Source of the DNA: Gammaproteobacteria bacterium
GTDB lineage: Bacteria; Pseudomonadota; Gammaproteobacteria; PIVX01
Assembly (NCBI GenBank): GCA_003353785.1
Contig: PIVX01000005.1
Span: forward strand, 59,148 to 123,147
Direction of reading: 5' to 3'
DNA: 64,000 bases
Below, piece by piece: positions 10,483-17,892 of the stretch (position 1 is its first letter; each line of letters opens with the position of its first letter). A program made the translations under genes and the position numbers. The notes under the pieces were generated by a model that was given only the letters and a program-made list of their open reading frames with translations, did no database searches and was not told the origin of the DNA.

Positions 10483-10755
10483 TTAATTATGCTCTGGCGA
10501 GCTTTTAAGGATAGTATCTAGTTCTCCGGCTTTATTTAGACTCATTAAATCATCGTATCCACCAATATGGTTTTCATTGATAAAAATTTGAGGAACTGAT
10601 CTATGACCATTTGATTTTTCTAACATTTTTTCAAGCAGTTCTGGATTTTCAGTCAAGTTTATTTCTTTAAAAGCTAGATCCTTATTATTAAAAAAATCTT
10701 TAGCCCAGGTACAGTAAGAGCAGTTAATTTTAGTGTATATTATTATTCTAGCCAT
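10483..10755 (-). CDS. grxC: Glutaredoxin (GrxC-like)
   Basis: 90-residue thioredoxin-fold oxidoreductase that uses glutathione to reduce disulfides and mixed disulfides. The active site is C12-S-Y-C15, where the common form is CPYC, so Pro is replaced by Ser. The cis-Pro loop SVPQIF and the glutathione-binding GGYDD are present. The length is that of a single-domain dithiol glutaredoxin. It stands alone on the minus strand between the giant gene and prmC. Confidence 0.93.
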   Translation of the reverse strand: MARIIIYTKINCSYCTWAKDFFNNKDLAFKEINLTENPELLEKMLEKSNGHRSVPQIFINENHIGGYDDLMSLNKAGELDTILKSSPEHN

Positions 10756-11134
10756 ATTAAGGTTTATTTACTATTAATAGTGAGTTAGAATTTAGACTTT
10801 TATAATATTAAAGTCAATAGTAGTGTATGAATAAAATATCCTGACGGAAATTAGTATGGGTTAAAACCTTGTCATTTTATTGATAAAAAGCGTATCGTGA
10901 AATTTTGGCTCCATAAGTATTTAAAAATGTCTTGTTGATAATATTCTGTATTTGCACGATATGTTATTTAAGTATTATAGATATTAAGGTTGGCAGGATT
11001 TTTGGGCTGACTATTGTAATTAGCAATCTAGTAGGGACTTGAATGGATCTTAAAAATATCCTTTTTTTTAGGTGGTTAAGAATATCAAATATTAAAGGTA
11101 AAATAAGAATTATTAAGTATGGGGCTTTAGTATT
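10756..11134. other. Intergenic region without recognisable gene
   Basis: This AT-rich spacer between grxC (minus) and prmC (plus) should hold both divergent promoters. A short GGAT...ATCC hairpin followed by eight T residues near 11044-11068 looks terminator-like on the plus strand, but no transcript upstream of it can be identified. I see no coding remnant. Confidence 0.4.
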
Positions 11135-11968
11135 TTGACTATTAAAAAAGCACTCTTTCTAGGAGCGCAGATTCTAAAAAAAATCACCGATGTTTCATTT
11201 TTAGAATCTGAAATATTACTTGCTAAGGTGTTAAATTTATCTAGAAGTAAATTATATACCAGTGAAAATTTAATTTTATCTTTGGAGCAGCAACATGAAT
11301 ATCAAAAGCTTCTTGAAGAAAGAACAACAGGGAAGCCATTAGCATATATTATAAACAAAAAAGATTTTTGGAATATTTCTTTGGATATTAATAAAAATGT
11401 ATTAATTCCACGGTCTGAGACAGAATTATTAGTAGAAGAAATTTTGAATAGGACCTCAGAAAAAGAGAGAAAAGTAGTATTAGATCTTGGTACTGGTAGT
11501 GGAGCTATTGCTATTAGTCTTGCTTATGAGCGTAGTAATTGGCAAATTATTGGTTCAGATAAAAGTATAGCGGCTCTTGATATTGCTCGTAAAAATGCTC
11601 TTAAATATAAACTGAGTAATATTAGTTTTGAGCAGGGAGATTGGTTTGAGCCGTTTCAAGATAAATTATTCGATGTTATTGTAAGTAATCCTCCTTATAT
11701 TAAATCTAGTGATCCACATTTTAATGGTGAGATCAGATTTGAGCCGATTATAGCTTTAGATGGAGGGAAGCAAGGTATGGATAAATTATCAGGGATCATT
11801 AGAAATGCTCCTAGATATCTAGGTAAAAATTCCCTGCTTATTGTTGAACATGGGTACAACCAGGCTAAAGAAGTATATGCTCTATTTGAACTGTCAGGAT
11901 TTAAGCAAATAGATATTTTGCAAGATTTAGCTGGTTTAGAACGTGCCACATTGGGCTATTTGAGTTGA
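11135..11968 (+). CDS. prmC: Release factor glutamine methyltransferase
   Basis: SAM-dependent methyltransferase that N5-methylates the glutamine of the GGQ motif in RF1 and RF2. 277 residues. The SAM-binding motif LDLGTGSGAIAI and the catalytic NPPY (residues 185-188) are both present. The start is TTG at 11135: the only nearby upstream ATG runs into a stop after two codons, and the N-terminus MTIKKAL matches the family. Its target gene prfA is in the same window but not adjacent. Confidence 0.95.
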   Translation: MTIKKALFLGAQILKKITDVSFLESEILLAKVLNLSRSKLYTSENLILSLEQQHEYQKLLEERTTGKPLAYIINKKDFWNISLDINKNVLIPRSETELLVEEILNRTSEKERKVVLDLGTGSGAIAISLAYERSNWQIIGSDKSIAALDIARKNALKYKLSNISFEQGDWFEPFQDKLFDVIVSNPPYIKSSDPHFNGEIRFEPIIALDGGKQGMDKLSGIIRNAPRYLGKNSLLIVEHGYNQAKEVYALFELSGFKQIDILQDLAGLERATLGYLS

Positions 11969-12045
11969 ATGATAGAAAAATATATTGTGTTTATAAAGAT
12001 TTTTGGTATATATATTCCGATGCGAAATTAAAAGATTAAGGAATA

Positions 12046-13362
12046 ATGATGGCAGTTAAAAAATCAACAACAGCTAAGAAAAAACGATCCAATCCAAGGA
12101 CTGGTATTGAAAAAAATAAAAAGAATTTGAAAAAGGCTTCTGCAAAAAAAACTTCGCCGAGAAAGGCAACTACTGGTAGAATATCAGCCAAGAAATCATT
12201 GGTGAAGAAATCAACAGCTAAAAAGCTAGTGGCTAAGAGAAAAGTGATCAAAAAGAAAGTTGTTAAAAAAACAGTAGCTAAGAAAACAGTGACTAAAAAG
12301 GTAGCAGTAAAGAAGCCAGTAGCTAAGAAGGCAGTGACCAAAAAGGTGGCAGTAAAGAAGTCAGTAGCTAAGAAGGCAGTGACCAAAAAGGTAGCTACGA
12401 AGCAGCCAGTAGCTAAGAAAAAGGTAGTAGTAAAGAAGCCAGTAGCTAAGAAGGTAGCGGCCAAAAAGGTAGCTACAAAGAAGCCAACAGCCAAGAAAGT
12501 GGTTATTAAAAAAACAGTAGCTAAGAACAAGAGAGTGACTAAAAAAGTAGCTACAAAAAAACTAACAGCTAAAAAGCCAGTGGTCAAAAAGGTGGTTGCA
12601 AAGAAGGCGGTGACTAAGAAGACAGTGGTTAAAAAAGTAGCTACGAAAAAACCAATGGTTAAGAAAACAGTAGTTAAAAAAACAGCAGAAAAGAAGTCAA
12701 CTGTCAAAAAAACAGTAGTAAAAAAATTACCTATGATTGAGAAAAAAATTGTTCAAAAATCTGCCAAAAATCAGATAGTTAATAAGGAGGGTCGTATTAC
12801 TAAGAGAGTGCAAAATACATTGAGAGGAGGGGTGAAACGGTCTGACAAAGTAAAAACTCTTAATCCCAAAATAATTAGTGGAAAACCTATGAAAAGCAAA
12901 TTAAATGCAGTTGTTGGTGTTGCTGTATCAAGGAAAAAAGATTTGGATTTAAAAAATAAGAATATTAGTAGTACATTATCGGATAATAAAGATAACTATA
13001 TGGATCTAACAGAGTTATTATATTTTAAGAGTAAATTAATTAACTGGAAAAAATCTTTAATGGAAGAGGTAGATAGAACAGTTTCACATATGAAGGACGA
13101 AGCTGCTAATTTTCCTGATCCAAATGATAGAGCAAGTTTGGAAGAAGAATTTAGTTTGGAGTTACGTGCTCGTGATAGGGAGCGTAAACTAATTTCTAAG
13201 ATAGATGAAGCTTTACAGGCAATTCAAGATGAAGAGTATGGGTATTGTGAAGCTTGTGGGATAGAAATAGGTATTAAGAGGCTAGAAGCTAGGCCGACAG
13301 CAACGCAATGTATAGATTGCAAAACACTTGACGAAATTCGTGAAAAGCAGCTTGTAGGTTAG
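12046..13362 (+). CDS. dksA: DksA with a long histone-H1-like lysine-rich N-terminal extension
   Basis: 438 residues in two parts. Residues 1 to about 245 are a Lys/Val/Ala/Thr low-complexity repeat of the KKxVAKKxV type, like histone H1 tails, chlamydial Hc proteins and Pseudomonas AlgP. After a basic linker, residues from about 319 on form a full DksA: a coiled coil with the tip motif DPNDRA (both functional Asp residues and the Ala kept) and the zinc finger C401-x2-C404-x17-C422-x2-C425. DksA enters the RNA polymerase secondary channel and mediates the stringent response with ppGpp. The basic arm could bind DNA or RNA nonspecifically. ATG occurs twice in a row (12046 and 12049) after AAGG; the second is better spaced. 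An in-frame ATG at 13000 could yield a stand-alone 120-residue DksA. sfsA follows 6 bases downstream. Confidence 0.9.
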   Translation: MMAVKKSTTAKKKRSNPRTGIEKNKKNLKKASAKKTSPRKATTGRISAKKSLVKKSTAKKLVAKRKVIKKKVVKKTVAKKTVTKKVAVKKPVAKKAVTKKVAVKKSVAKKAVTKKVATKQPVAKKKVVVKKPVAKKVAAKKVATKKPTAKKVVIKKTVAKNKRVTKKVATKKLTAKKPVVKKVVAKKAVTKKTVVKKVATKKPMVKKTVVKKTAEKKSTVKKTVVKKLPMIEKKIVQKSAKNQIVNKEGRITKRVQNTLRGGVKRSDKVKTLNPKIISGKPMKSKLNAVVGVAVSRKKDLDLKNKNISSTLSDNKDNYMDLTELLYFKSKLINWKKSLMEEVDRTVSHMKDEAANFPDPNDRASLEEEFSLELRARDRERKLISKIDEALQAIQDEEYGYCEACGIEIGIKRLEARPTATQCIDCKTLDEIREKQLVG

Positions 13363-13368
13363 TAATAT

Positions 13369-14070
13369 ATGCAATTTACTAGTAAGCTTTTAGAGGGTAA
13401 ATTAATTAAGCGTTATAAAAGATTTTTAGTAGATGTTAAATTAATTGATGGCTCTATCATCACAGCATATTGTCCAAATACGGGTTCAATGTTGGGGTGT
13501 GATACCCCTGGTAGCTTAGTATGGCTTTCAAGCTCTGATAATTCTGCAAGAAAATATCAATATACTCTGGAAATTGTAAAAATTAAGCAGAATTATATAG
13601 GAGTAAATACGGCAAGACCTAATCAATTAGTAGAAGATGCCATAGAAGCTGGTAGTATAGAATCTTTAGAAGGAGCTAATAGTTTACGTAGGGAAGTTAA
13701 GTATGGTGTGGAAAATAGCAGAATAGATATTCTGCTAGAATATGACAATACTAATTGCTACGTAGAGGTAAAAAATGTTACTTTGGTAGAAGGAGATATA
13801 GCTTTTTTCCCTGATGCTGTGACTGTTCGAGGTCAAAAGCATTTAAGAGAATTAATCCAAGTTGTTGATTCAGGAGAAAGAGGGGTTATTTTCTTTTGTG
13901 TTCAGCATACAGGAGCTAAATCTGTTAGGCCGGCTGATCATATTGATAAGCATTATGGTGAATTATTACGACAATCTGCAGCAAAAGGGGTTGAAATTTT
14001 AGCTTATCAGGCTGATATTAGTTGCGAACACATCTTGCTTAATAAGAGGCTCCCAGTATCTTTAGACTAA
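13369..14070 (+). CDS. sfsA: SfsA family DNA-binding/nuclease-like protein
   Basis: 233 residues, typical SfsA length. The N-terminal OB-like part carries the conserved block ITAYCPNTGSMLGC and the C-terminal part the PD-(D/E)xK-like segment with YVEVKNVTLVEGDIAFFPDA. SfsA was named from sugar fermentation stimulation in E. coli; its exact role is unsettled. It follows dksA after 6 bases, keeping the sfsA/dksA neighbourhood known from E. coli. Confidence 0.93.
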   Translation: MQFTSKLLEGKLIKRYKRFLVDVKLIDGSIITAYCPNTGSMLGCDTPGSLVWLSSSDNSARKYQYTLEIVKIKQNYIGVNTARPNQLVEDAIEAGSIESLEGANSLRREVKYGVENSRIDILLEYDNTNCYVEVKNVTLVEGDIAFFPDAVTVRGQKHLRELIQVVDSGERGVIFFCVQHTGAKSVRPADHIDKHYGELLRQSAAKGVEILAYQADISCEHILLNKRLPVSLD

Positions 14071-14083
14071 ATATTGTATTTTC

Positions 14084-14092
14084 TGGTATAAT
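14084..14092 (+). promoter_or_regulatory. Extended -10 promoter
   Basis: TGGTATAAT is a perfect extended -10 (TG-N-TATAAT). A good -35 is lacking, as is common for this class. Transcription would start near 14099, just ahead of the structured non-coding segment and 240 bases before erpA. Confidence 0.6.
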
Positions 14093-14098
14093 TTTACT

Positions 14099-14314
14099 AT
14101 GATTTATTAGAGTGGAGCTGGATTATCAACCGTGTGGTAAATTATTGCACTGATGGTCGGAGATAAAGGCCTATATTTGATAATCATGGAATTCTACATA
14201 GTTGCCCAGAACTTTGCGCCTTAGGGATGTATAGTCCGCACAGTGGTAGTATTAGCACTATAGTGAAATAGAAATCCATAAAGACCGTGAGGACTTTTTA
14301 AGAGTCTCCTTTCT
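14099..14314 (+). ncRNA. Candidate structured small RNA, family unknown
   Basis: A stretch of about 215 bases lies between a strong extended -10 promoter and a terminator-like hairpin, with no open frame. It contains a perfect 9-base inverted repeat (GATTATCAA at 14121-14129 with TTGATAATC at 14177-14185), a second arm TACAT/ATGTA (14195-14199 with 14227-14231), and further short hairpins near 14238-14265. The composition is visibly less AT-rich than the spacers around it. Several GGA triplets, including ATGGA and AGGGA, would suit a CsrA-sequestering RNA of the RsmY/Z type. I did not find the RNase P, tmRNA or 4.5S signatures, and the layout is not the single long hairpin of 6S RNA. It could also be a leader controlling erpA. 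Confidence 0.45.
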
Positions 14315-14317
14315 TTT
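14289..14317 (+). terminator. Terminator-like hairpin before erpA
   Basis: A short stem GACT(T)...(G)AGTC at 14292-14306 is followed by TCTCCTTTCTTTT. The stem is weak (4-5 pairs with one wobble), but its place at the end of the structured segment and before the erpA ribosome binding site fits termination or attenuation. Confidence 0.45.
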
Positions 14318-14337
14318 AGCAAGTTGAGGATGTGAAT

Positions 14338-14709
14338 ATGAATAATATACAAGAGCAGTCTTTGGTTGGCTTTACTCAGAATGCTGCTAATAAGGTTTTG
14401 GAATTAACTCAAGAAGAACAACAAGCAGAGCTCAACTTACGGGTGGCTATCTCAGGAGGTGGGTGTTCTGGTTTTCAATATGGATTCGAATTTGATGATA
14501 AAATAAATCAAGATGATCATATTGTTGAAACTCAAGCTTATGTGGGAGATAAAGGAACTTTGGTGAGGTTAGTAATTGATCCAATAAGTTTACAATATCT
14601 TGAAGGTGCAGAAGTTGATTACCAGAAAGATTTCCAAGGCGAGCAATTTGTTGTGCGTAACCCTAATGCAAATACTACATGTGGGTGTGGTAATTCATTT
14701 AATATTTAA
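14338..14709 (+). CDS. erpA: Iron-sulfur cluster insertion protein ErpA
   Basis: A-type carrier that delivers Fe-S clusters to apoproteins such as IspG/IspH. From this start it has 123 residues. The three ligand cysteines are in GGGCSGF (Cys43) and TCGCG (Cys115 and Cys117), and the ending NPNA..TCGCG.SF.I matches ErpA rather than IscA. An insertion of about 8 residues (near [11 protein letters not shown]) is absent from the E. coli protein. I chose ATG 14338 because GAGGA at 14326-14330 lies 7 bases away, whereas the upstream GTG at 14332 is only 1 base from it. Confidence 0.9.
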   Translation: MNNIQEQSLVGFTQNAANKVLELTQEEQQAELNLRVAISGGGCSGFQYGFEFDDKINQDDHIVETQAYVGDKGTLVRLVIDPISLQYLEGAEVDYQKDFQGEQFVVRNPNANTTCGCGNSFNI

Positions 14710-14843
14710 AATAATCTAGCGATATTTTTGTGCTTTCTATATGTATTTTGAGATTTTTCTTAAAGCTAATAGTCTAAGATAAAAATTCTTTATATAAGAA
14801 GAACTGGTTAAGAAAATTCTGTCAAAATTGAATCGTCACCCTG

Positions 14844-14884
14844 CTATAGCAATTCTATTCTAGAGTTTTTGGATATTTTGTATT
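14844..14884 (+). repeat. 41-base dispersed repeat, copy A
   Basis: It starts with CTATAGCAATTCTATTCTAG and ends in GATATTTTGTATT. It matches 15521-15561 at 39 of 41 positions in the same orientation. The two copies flank the small secreted-protein gene at 14908-15360. Confidence 0.75.
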
Positions 14885-14907
14885 GTTAGTGAGGATGTCA
14901 AAGTGAT

Positions 14908-15360
14908 TTATACAAAGCTCCTTAAAAACATAAATGCTTGTTTGATAACATTACTAGATTTTTTTTGTCTAGATTCTTTTTGTCTTTCTTTCTTTTCATT
15001 ATATAGAAGTTCCCCTAATATATAATCATCGGCTTTTTTTTGGTATTTATCGCGTTCTTTATAAGGAATATAATGTGGTGATTGTGAATAATATTGATAC
15101 CTTGCTATTGCTTCTAATAAGCTATAGGTCTTTCCATTATATTTAGCTTGCGCAATATTTTTAAGATCTGAATTCTCGACATCTCTTACATCTAGGTCTT
15201 TTTCAGCAATAAGGGTAACTCTTAATAGTCTAAGATCATTATATGAATAAAATTCCATAACATAGTATCTGTTTTTATCATGTGTTTTGCTAAAAGCAGA
15301 ACCTATCCAAATAAAACAAAAGACTAGTAATAGTGGATTTATAAATTTAGTTGTCATCAT
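14908..15360 (-). CDS. Small exported protein of unknown function
   Basis: 150 residues, not recognised. A signal peptide is clear (short basic start, hydrophobic stretch at about 8-23, then SAFSKT), so the product is probably periplasmic or outer-membrane associated. The mature part is rich in Tyr, Lys and Glu, with a charged helical stretch (KKERQKESRQKK) near the C-terminus. It stands alone in an accessory patch, flanked by two copies of a 41-base repeat, with transposon fossils beyond, which suggests lineage-specific DNA. Confidence 0.6.
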   Translation of the reverse strand: MMTTKFINPLLLVFCFIWIGSAFSKTHDKNRYYVMEFYSYNDLRLLRVTLIAEKDLDVRDVENSDLKNIAQAKYNGKTYSLLEAIARYQYYSQSPHYIPYKERDKYQKKADDYILGELLYNEKKERQKESRQKKSSNVIKQAFMFLRSFV

Positions 15361-15461
15361 TAAAATTCCATGTAACTAATTTAACATATAGTTAGAATAG
15401 TATATATTGCAGATTTCAATGTATGTATATTTGTTTAAATTTATGTAAGTTTTTCTATATT

Positions 15462-15504
15462 TAGCAACAGCTCCGTAAACTATTGTCATTAATGATGGCG
15501 AGCA
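15462..15504. repeat. Second copy of the element near 4603
   Basis: TAGCAACA.C.CCGTAAACTAT....ATTAATG is shared with 4603-4635 (about 28 of 33 positions). Here GCTC/GAGC can close a hairpin in place of CGCC/GGCG. It may be a decayed transposon end; a weaker relative seems to lie at 58445-58475 in the opposite orientation. Confidence 0.35.
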
Positions 15505-15520
15505 GTTACTCCGCATTCTA

Positions 15521-15561
15521 CTATAGCAATTCTATTCTAGAGTGTTTAGATATTTTGTATT
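15521..15561 (+). repeat. 41-base dispersed repeat, copy B
   Basis: It matches 14844-14884 in direct orientation with two mismatches. It lies about 17 bases after the hairpin-like element at 15462-15504. Confidence 0.75.
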
Positions 15562-15676
15562 ACTAAATTATGAAATATGTCAAATAACCCCTGCCATCCT
15601 ATTAGGCTTACTTCATAGCTCATCTAGCCTAAGAGTTTTCAACTCCATATTTAATCCATATTCATAATTTATTTCC

Positions 15677-15912
15677 TATCTGTTAGTAGAATTTGATGTA
15701 TCAATAACTATCGGAAAATTAAAAAAAATATCCATGCACTTTATAAAAATACTACCATAAATAACAAGTACTATGCCTATCATCATAGTTTGCTTAATCA
15801 AAAGTAGATAATAGAAGATATGTAGATAGGCTTTTAAGGGATTATGTCCTAAAGAAATTAAAACAGAGTTGGTTGCCCAAGTAAATAGAAGGGAGATTAA
15901 AATTATAAAATG
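15677..15912 (-). pseudogene. Membrane-protein fragment without start codon
   Basis: On the minus strand a frame of 78 codons runs between two stops. It encodes hydrophobic segments such as ILISLLFTWATNSVLISLGH and MMIGIVLVIYGSIFI. There is no ATG before the middle of the frame and no ribosome binding site. It looks like the decayed end of a membrane protein; chance cannot be ruled out in DNA this AT-rich. Confidence 0.3.
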
Positions 15913-15956
15913 CTATGGGTAATATTGTAACGCATAAAACTAGCTATCAAATATAT

Positions 15957-16476
15957 GCAAATAGGATATAGATTTAGTAAATATCTACGTAGAAAAAGAA
16001 TAAATAGAATACCTCAAAATAGTAGGCATCATCGTACTATTCCAAAATATATGCTAATTAGCAATGGACTTACTGAAATATAAACTAGAGAATCATTTAG
16101 CTACTGAGGATATTATTTGATGATATTTAATAAAAATACTAAATGTAATTTAATAACTTTACGAGCAAGAAAGCCTAGCTTTTATAATTAGAAGATTAAA
16201 ACAATTTAGCAAATATGTTAAATCGATAACATTTGATCAGGGAAGTGAATTTTTTAGATATGATTTGTTAAAGAAAATATTAAGCACAGCAATATGTTTT
16301 TGCAATCTTCATTCACCCCATCAGAAAGGTGGATTGAGAATGCAAATGGTGTTATCGAAGTTCATTTTTCAAGGAGTATAAATATAGGGTTAGTAAGTCA
16401 GAACAAGATAGTGGCATTAATAATAAATATAAATAACAGACCGATGAAGTGTCATCACCACCTTACATCACCATAA
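15957..16476 (+). pseudogene. IS30-family transposase remnant, multiply disrupted
   Basis: Pieces of an IS30 (DDE) transposase appear in order across changing frames. They include a KRINRIPQNSRHHRTIP-like segment, SITFDQGSEFFRYDLL with the catalytic-domain FD.G.EF block, FCNLHSPHQKGG / WIENANGVI, and IININNRPMKC near the end. IS30 proteins read ...TFDNGKEF...SPWQKGGVEN.NG...LNNRPRK in this order. Several stops and frameshifts separate the blocks, so it is dead. The rest of 15361-16591 shows no other gene apart from the membrane-protein fragment and short repeats. Confidence 0.7.
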
Positions 16477-16591
16477 ATATTTAAGAAAGAAATAGGTTAT
16501 AAAATAATAAATTAACACAATCATACTTGAAATAAATTGTTATAAGTGTTTTAATCTTGCACTAATTAAACTTATAAAGAGGAGAAAAATA

Positions 16592-17047
16592 ATGTTAAAA
16601 AAAATCTTTATTACAACTTGTGCTTTGATTGCATTAATGCAATCAAGCTTTGCTGGCCTTATTACATATGTGGTAAATGAGACTGAAAGAAACATTGAAT
16701 TCAGCACAAGTATATTTCATTCATGTGGTGGTGGAAATTTTGATGCGGCAATCAAAAAAAGAACAAGGATTGATTTAAGAGTAGAGTATATGCTTCAAAA
16801 TCCTAAGGTTAATAAACCATCTGTTGCAAGAGCTCCATGGAAAGCGATAATAGATGGAAAAACTTATCTTGTAAATTGGGTTGGAGATAATATTGAAAAT
16901 AGTGTAAATGGACAATATTTTGGTTCATCTAACTCAAAAGGTAAAGGATATACAGGAGTATTTAAAAACATTCAAGAAAATGAGGATAATGATAATAATT
17001 GGTTTGCTGGCATAATAGATATGGAGTTTACACCAAATTCATATTAA
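16592..17047 (+). CDS. Small exported protein of unknown function
   Basis: 151 residues, not recognised. It begins with a textbook signal peptide (MLKKIFITTCALIALMQSSFA, cleavage after SFA). The mature part has a single Cys and GGG (HSCGGGNF), then an acidic/Asn stretch (NEDNDNN) near the C-terminus, and looks like a small beta-rich soluble domain. A strong ribosome binding site (AGAGGAG) precedes ATG, and a near-perfect terminator follows, so it is a monocistronic, probably well-expressed gene. It lies directly after the IS30 fossil. Confidence 0.7.
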   Translation: MLKKIFITTCALIALMQSSFAGLITYVVNETERNIEFSTSIFHSCGGGNFDAAIKKRTRIDLRVEYMLQNPKVNKPSVARAPWKAIIDGKTYLVNWVGDNIENSVNGQYFGSSNSKGKGYTGVFKNIQENEDNDNNWFAGIIDMEFTPNSY

Positions 17048-17062
17048 GCTAAAAGCTTGAGG

Positions 17063-17106
17063 AGCTGTGTATCTATTAATTAATTAATAGATACACAGCT
17101 TTTTAT
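17063..17106 (+). terminator. Strong intrinsic terminator
   Basis: A perfect 38-base palindrome (AGCTGTGTATCTATTAATT followed by its complement) ends at 17100 and is followed by TTTTATTTAT. It closes the small exported-protein gene. Confidence 0.9.
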
Positions 17107-17395
17107 TTATGAAAGATATTCAAAATTTTAATTTCATAATTTCTCAAAAATTTACTGGATTTATCCGCAAGTGCGGAGTATATAAAACCTAAAACCTAAA
17201 ACCTAAAACCTAAAACCTAAAATCAAAAAACCAGCAAACAAACTATTGTATTTGCACTTAGATCCTGCACATTTCTTAGAAGTCTGTTGAACACAATGTA
17301 GTTTAAATATACATCATTCTAGAATATAGTATTTATTGAACTAATACTTGGACTTAACTTTGAAGGCACTATCAGCTGGACTATTATCAATATCG
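17107..17395. other. Intergenic region with a hairpin and a heptamer array
   Basis: After the terminator this spacer holds a small perfect hairpin (CCGC-AAGT-GCGG, 17165-17176) and the AAAACCT array. No coding remnant was recognised in the remainder. Confidence 0.5.
17184..17222 (+). repeat. Tandem heptamer array (AAAACCT)
   Basis: There are five exact copies of AAAACCT (17184-17218) plus a four-base partial copy. It is non-coding. Such an array can change length by slippage. Confidence 0.95.
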
Positions 17396-17728
17396 TTAAC
17401 AATTTCCTGGACACCAATAAGCAATTCCTATGATCTGGTTCGTTTTGTTACTTGGCCGTAACCATACATAATTTGCTCCCCTTGTTATGGCCTTGTCCTT
17501 TAATAAACGATGGCCATTTTTGCATCTACTACAATTTGTTGTCCATGTCCTTGAAGATGGCTTATCTGTTGGTGCAGATATTTTACCAATTCTAGTACAT
17601 TCTGATCCTGGTTGTTTGCAGGAGATAATAATATCTTTTTTAATTATGCGAGGGTTTTGATTCTGACATCCAGTTAATAATAACAGTATGATTCCTGTAA
17701 TTAAGATAATGAACCTACTAGTACGCAT
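17396..17728 (-). CDS. Small cysteine-containing lipoprotein, DUF4156/RcsF-like
   Basis: From the chosen start the protein has 110 residues: a short basic N-terminus, a hydrophobic stretch and the lipobox LLTGC, so it is a lipoprotein. The mature part has several cysteines (SCKQPGSEC, CSRCKNG, YWCPGNC), suggesting disulfides in the periplasm, and a GANYVWLRP block like that in DUF4156/RcsF-type lipoproteins. I moved the start from the first ATG of the frame (17818) to 17728 because AGGAA lies 7 bases upstream and the signal peptide then begins at once. The family assignment is tentative. Confidence 0.65.
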   Translation of the reverse strand: MRTSRFIILITGIILLLLTGCQNQNPRIIKKDIIISCKQPGSECTRIGKISAPTDKPSSRTWTTNCSRCKNGHRLLKDKAITRGANYVWLRPSNKTNQIIGIAYWCPGNC

Positions 17729-17892
17729 AAACAATTTCCTGCTAATTCTCAATAGAAGTATAGTAAATAACTTATTTTTAACAACACGAATACGATAACC
17801 TAACTTATCATAATCCAATATTAGTGCATTTTGGTTGTTAAGTTGTTATGATCATCTATGGTATATGCTGAAAAAATTAGTACTATAAGCTG

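Noticed and set aside
12036..12707. Minus-strand frame (223 codons) opposite the lysine-rich DksA arm
   Set aside because: It is a Phe/Thr/Leu-rich mirror of AAG/AAA/GTA codons, with no start signal and no domain.
14099..14314. 6S RNA identification
   Set aside because: The segment folds into separate short arms rather than one long hairpin with a central bubble, and it is not next to the usual neighbours of ssrS. It is left as an unassigned RNA candidate.
17184..17222. Telomere-like repeat suggesting a linear end or eukaryotic contamination
   Set aside because: AAAACCT resembles plant-type telomere units, but it is only 39 bases long, internal, and surrounded by ordinary bacterial genes.
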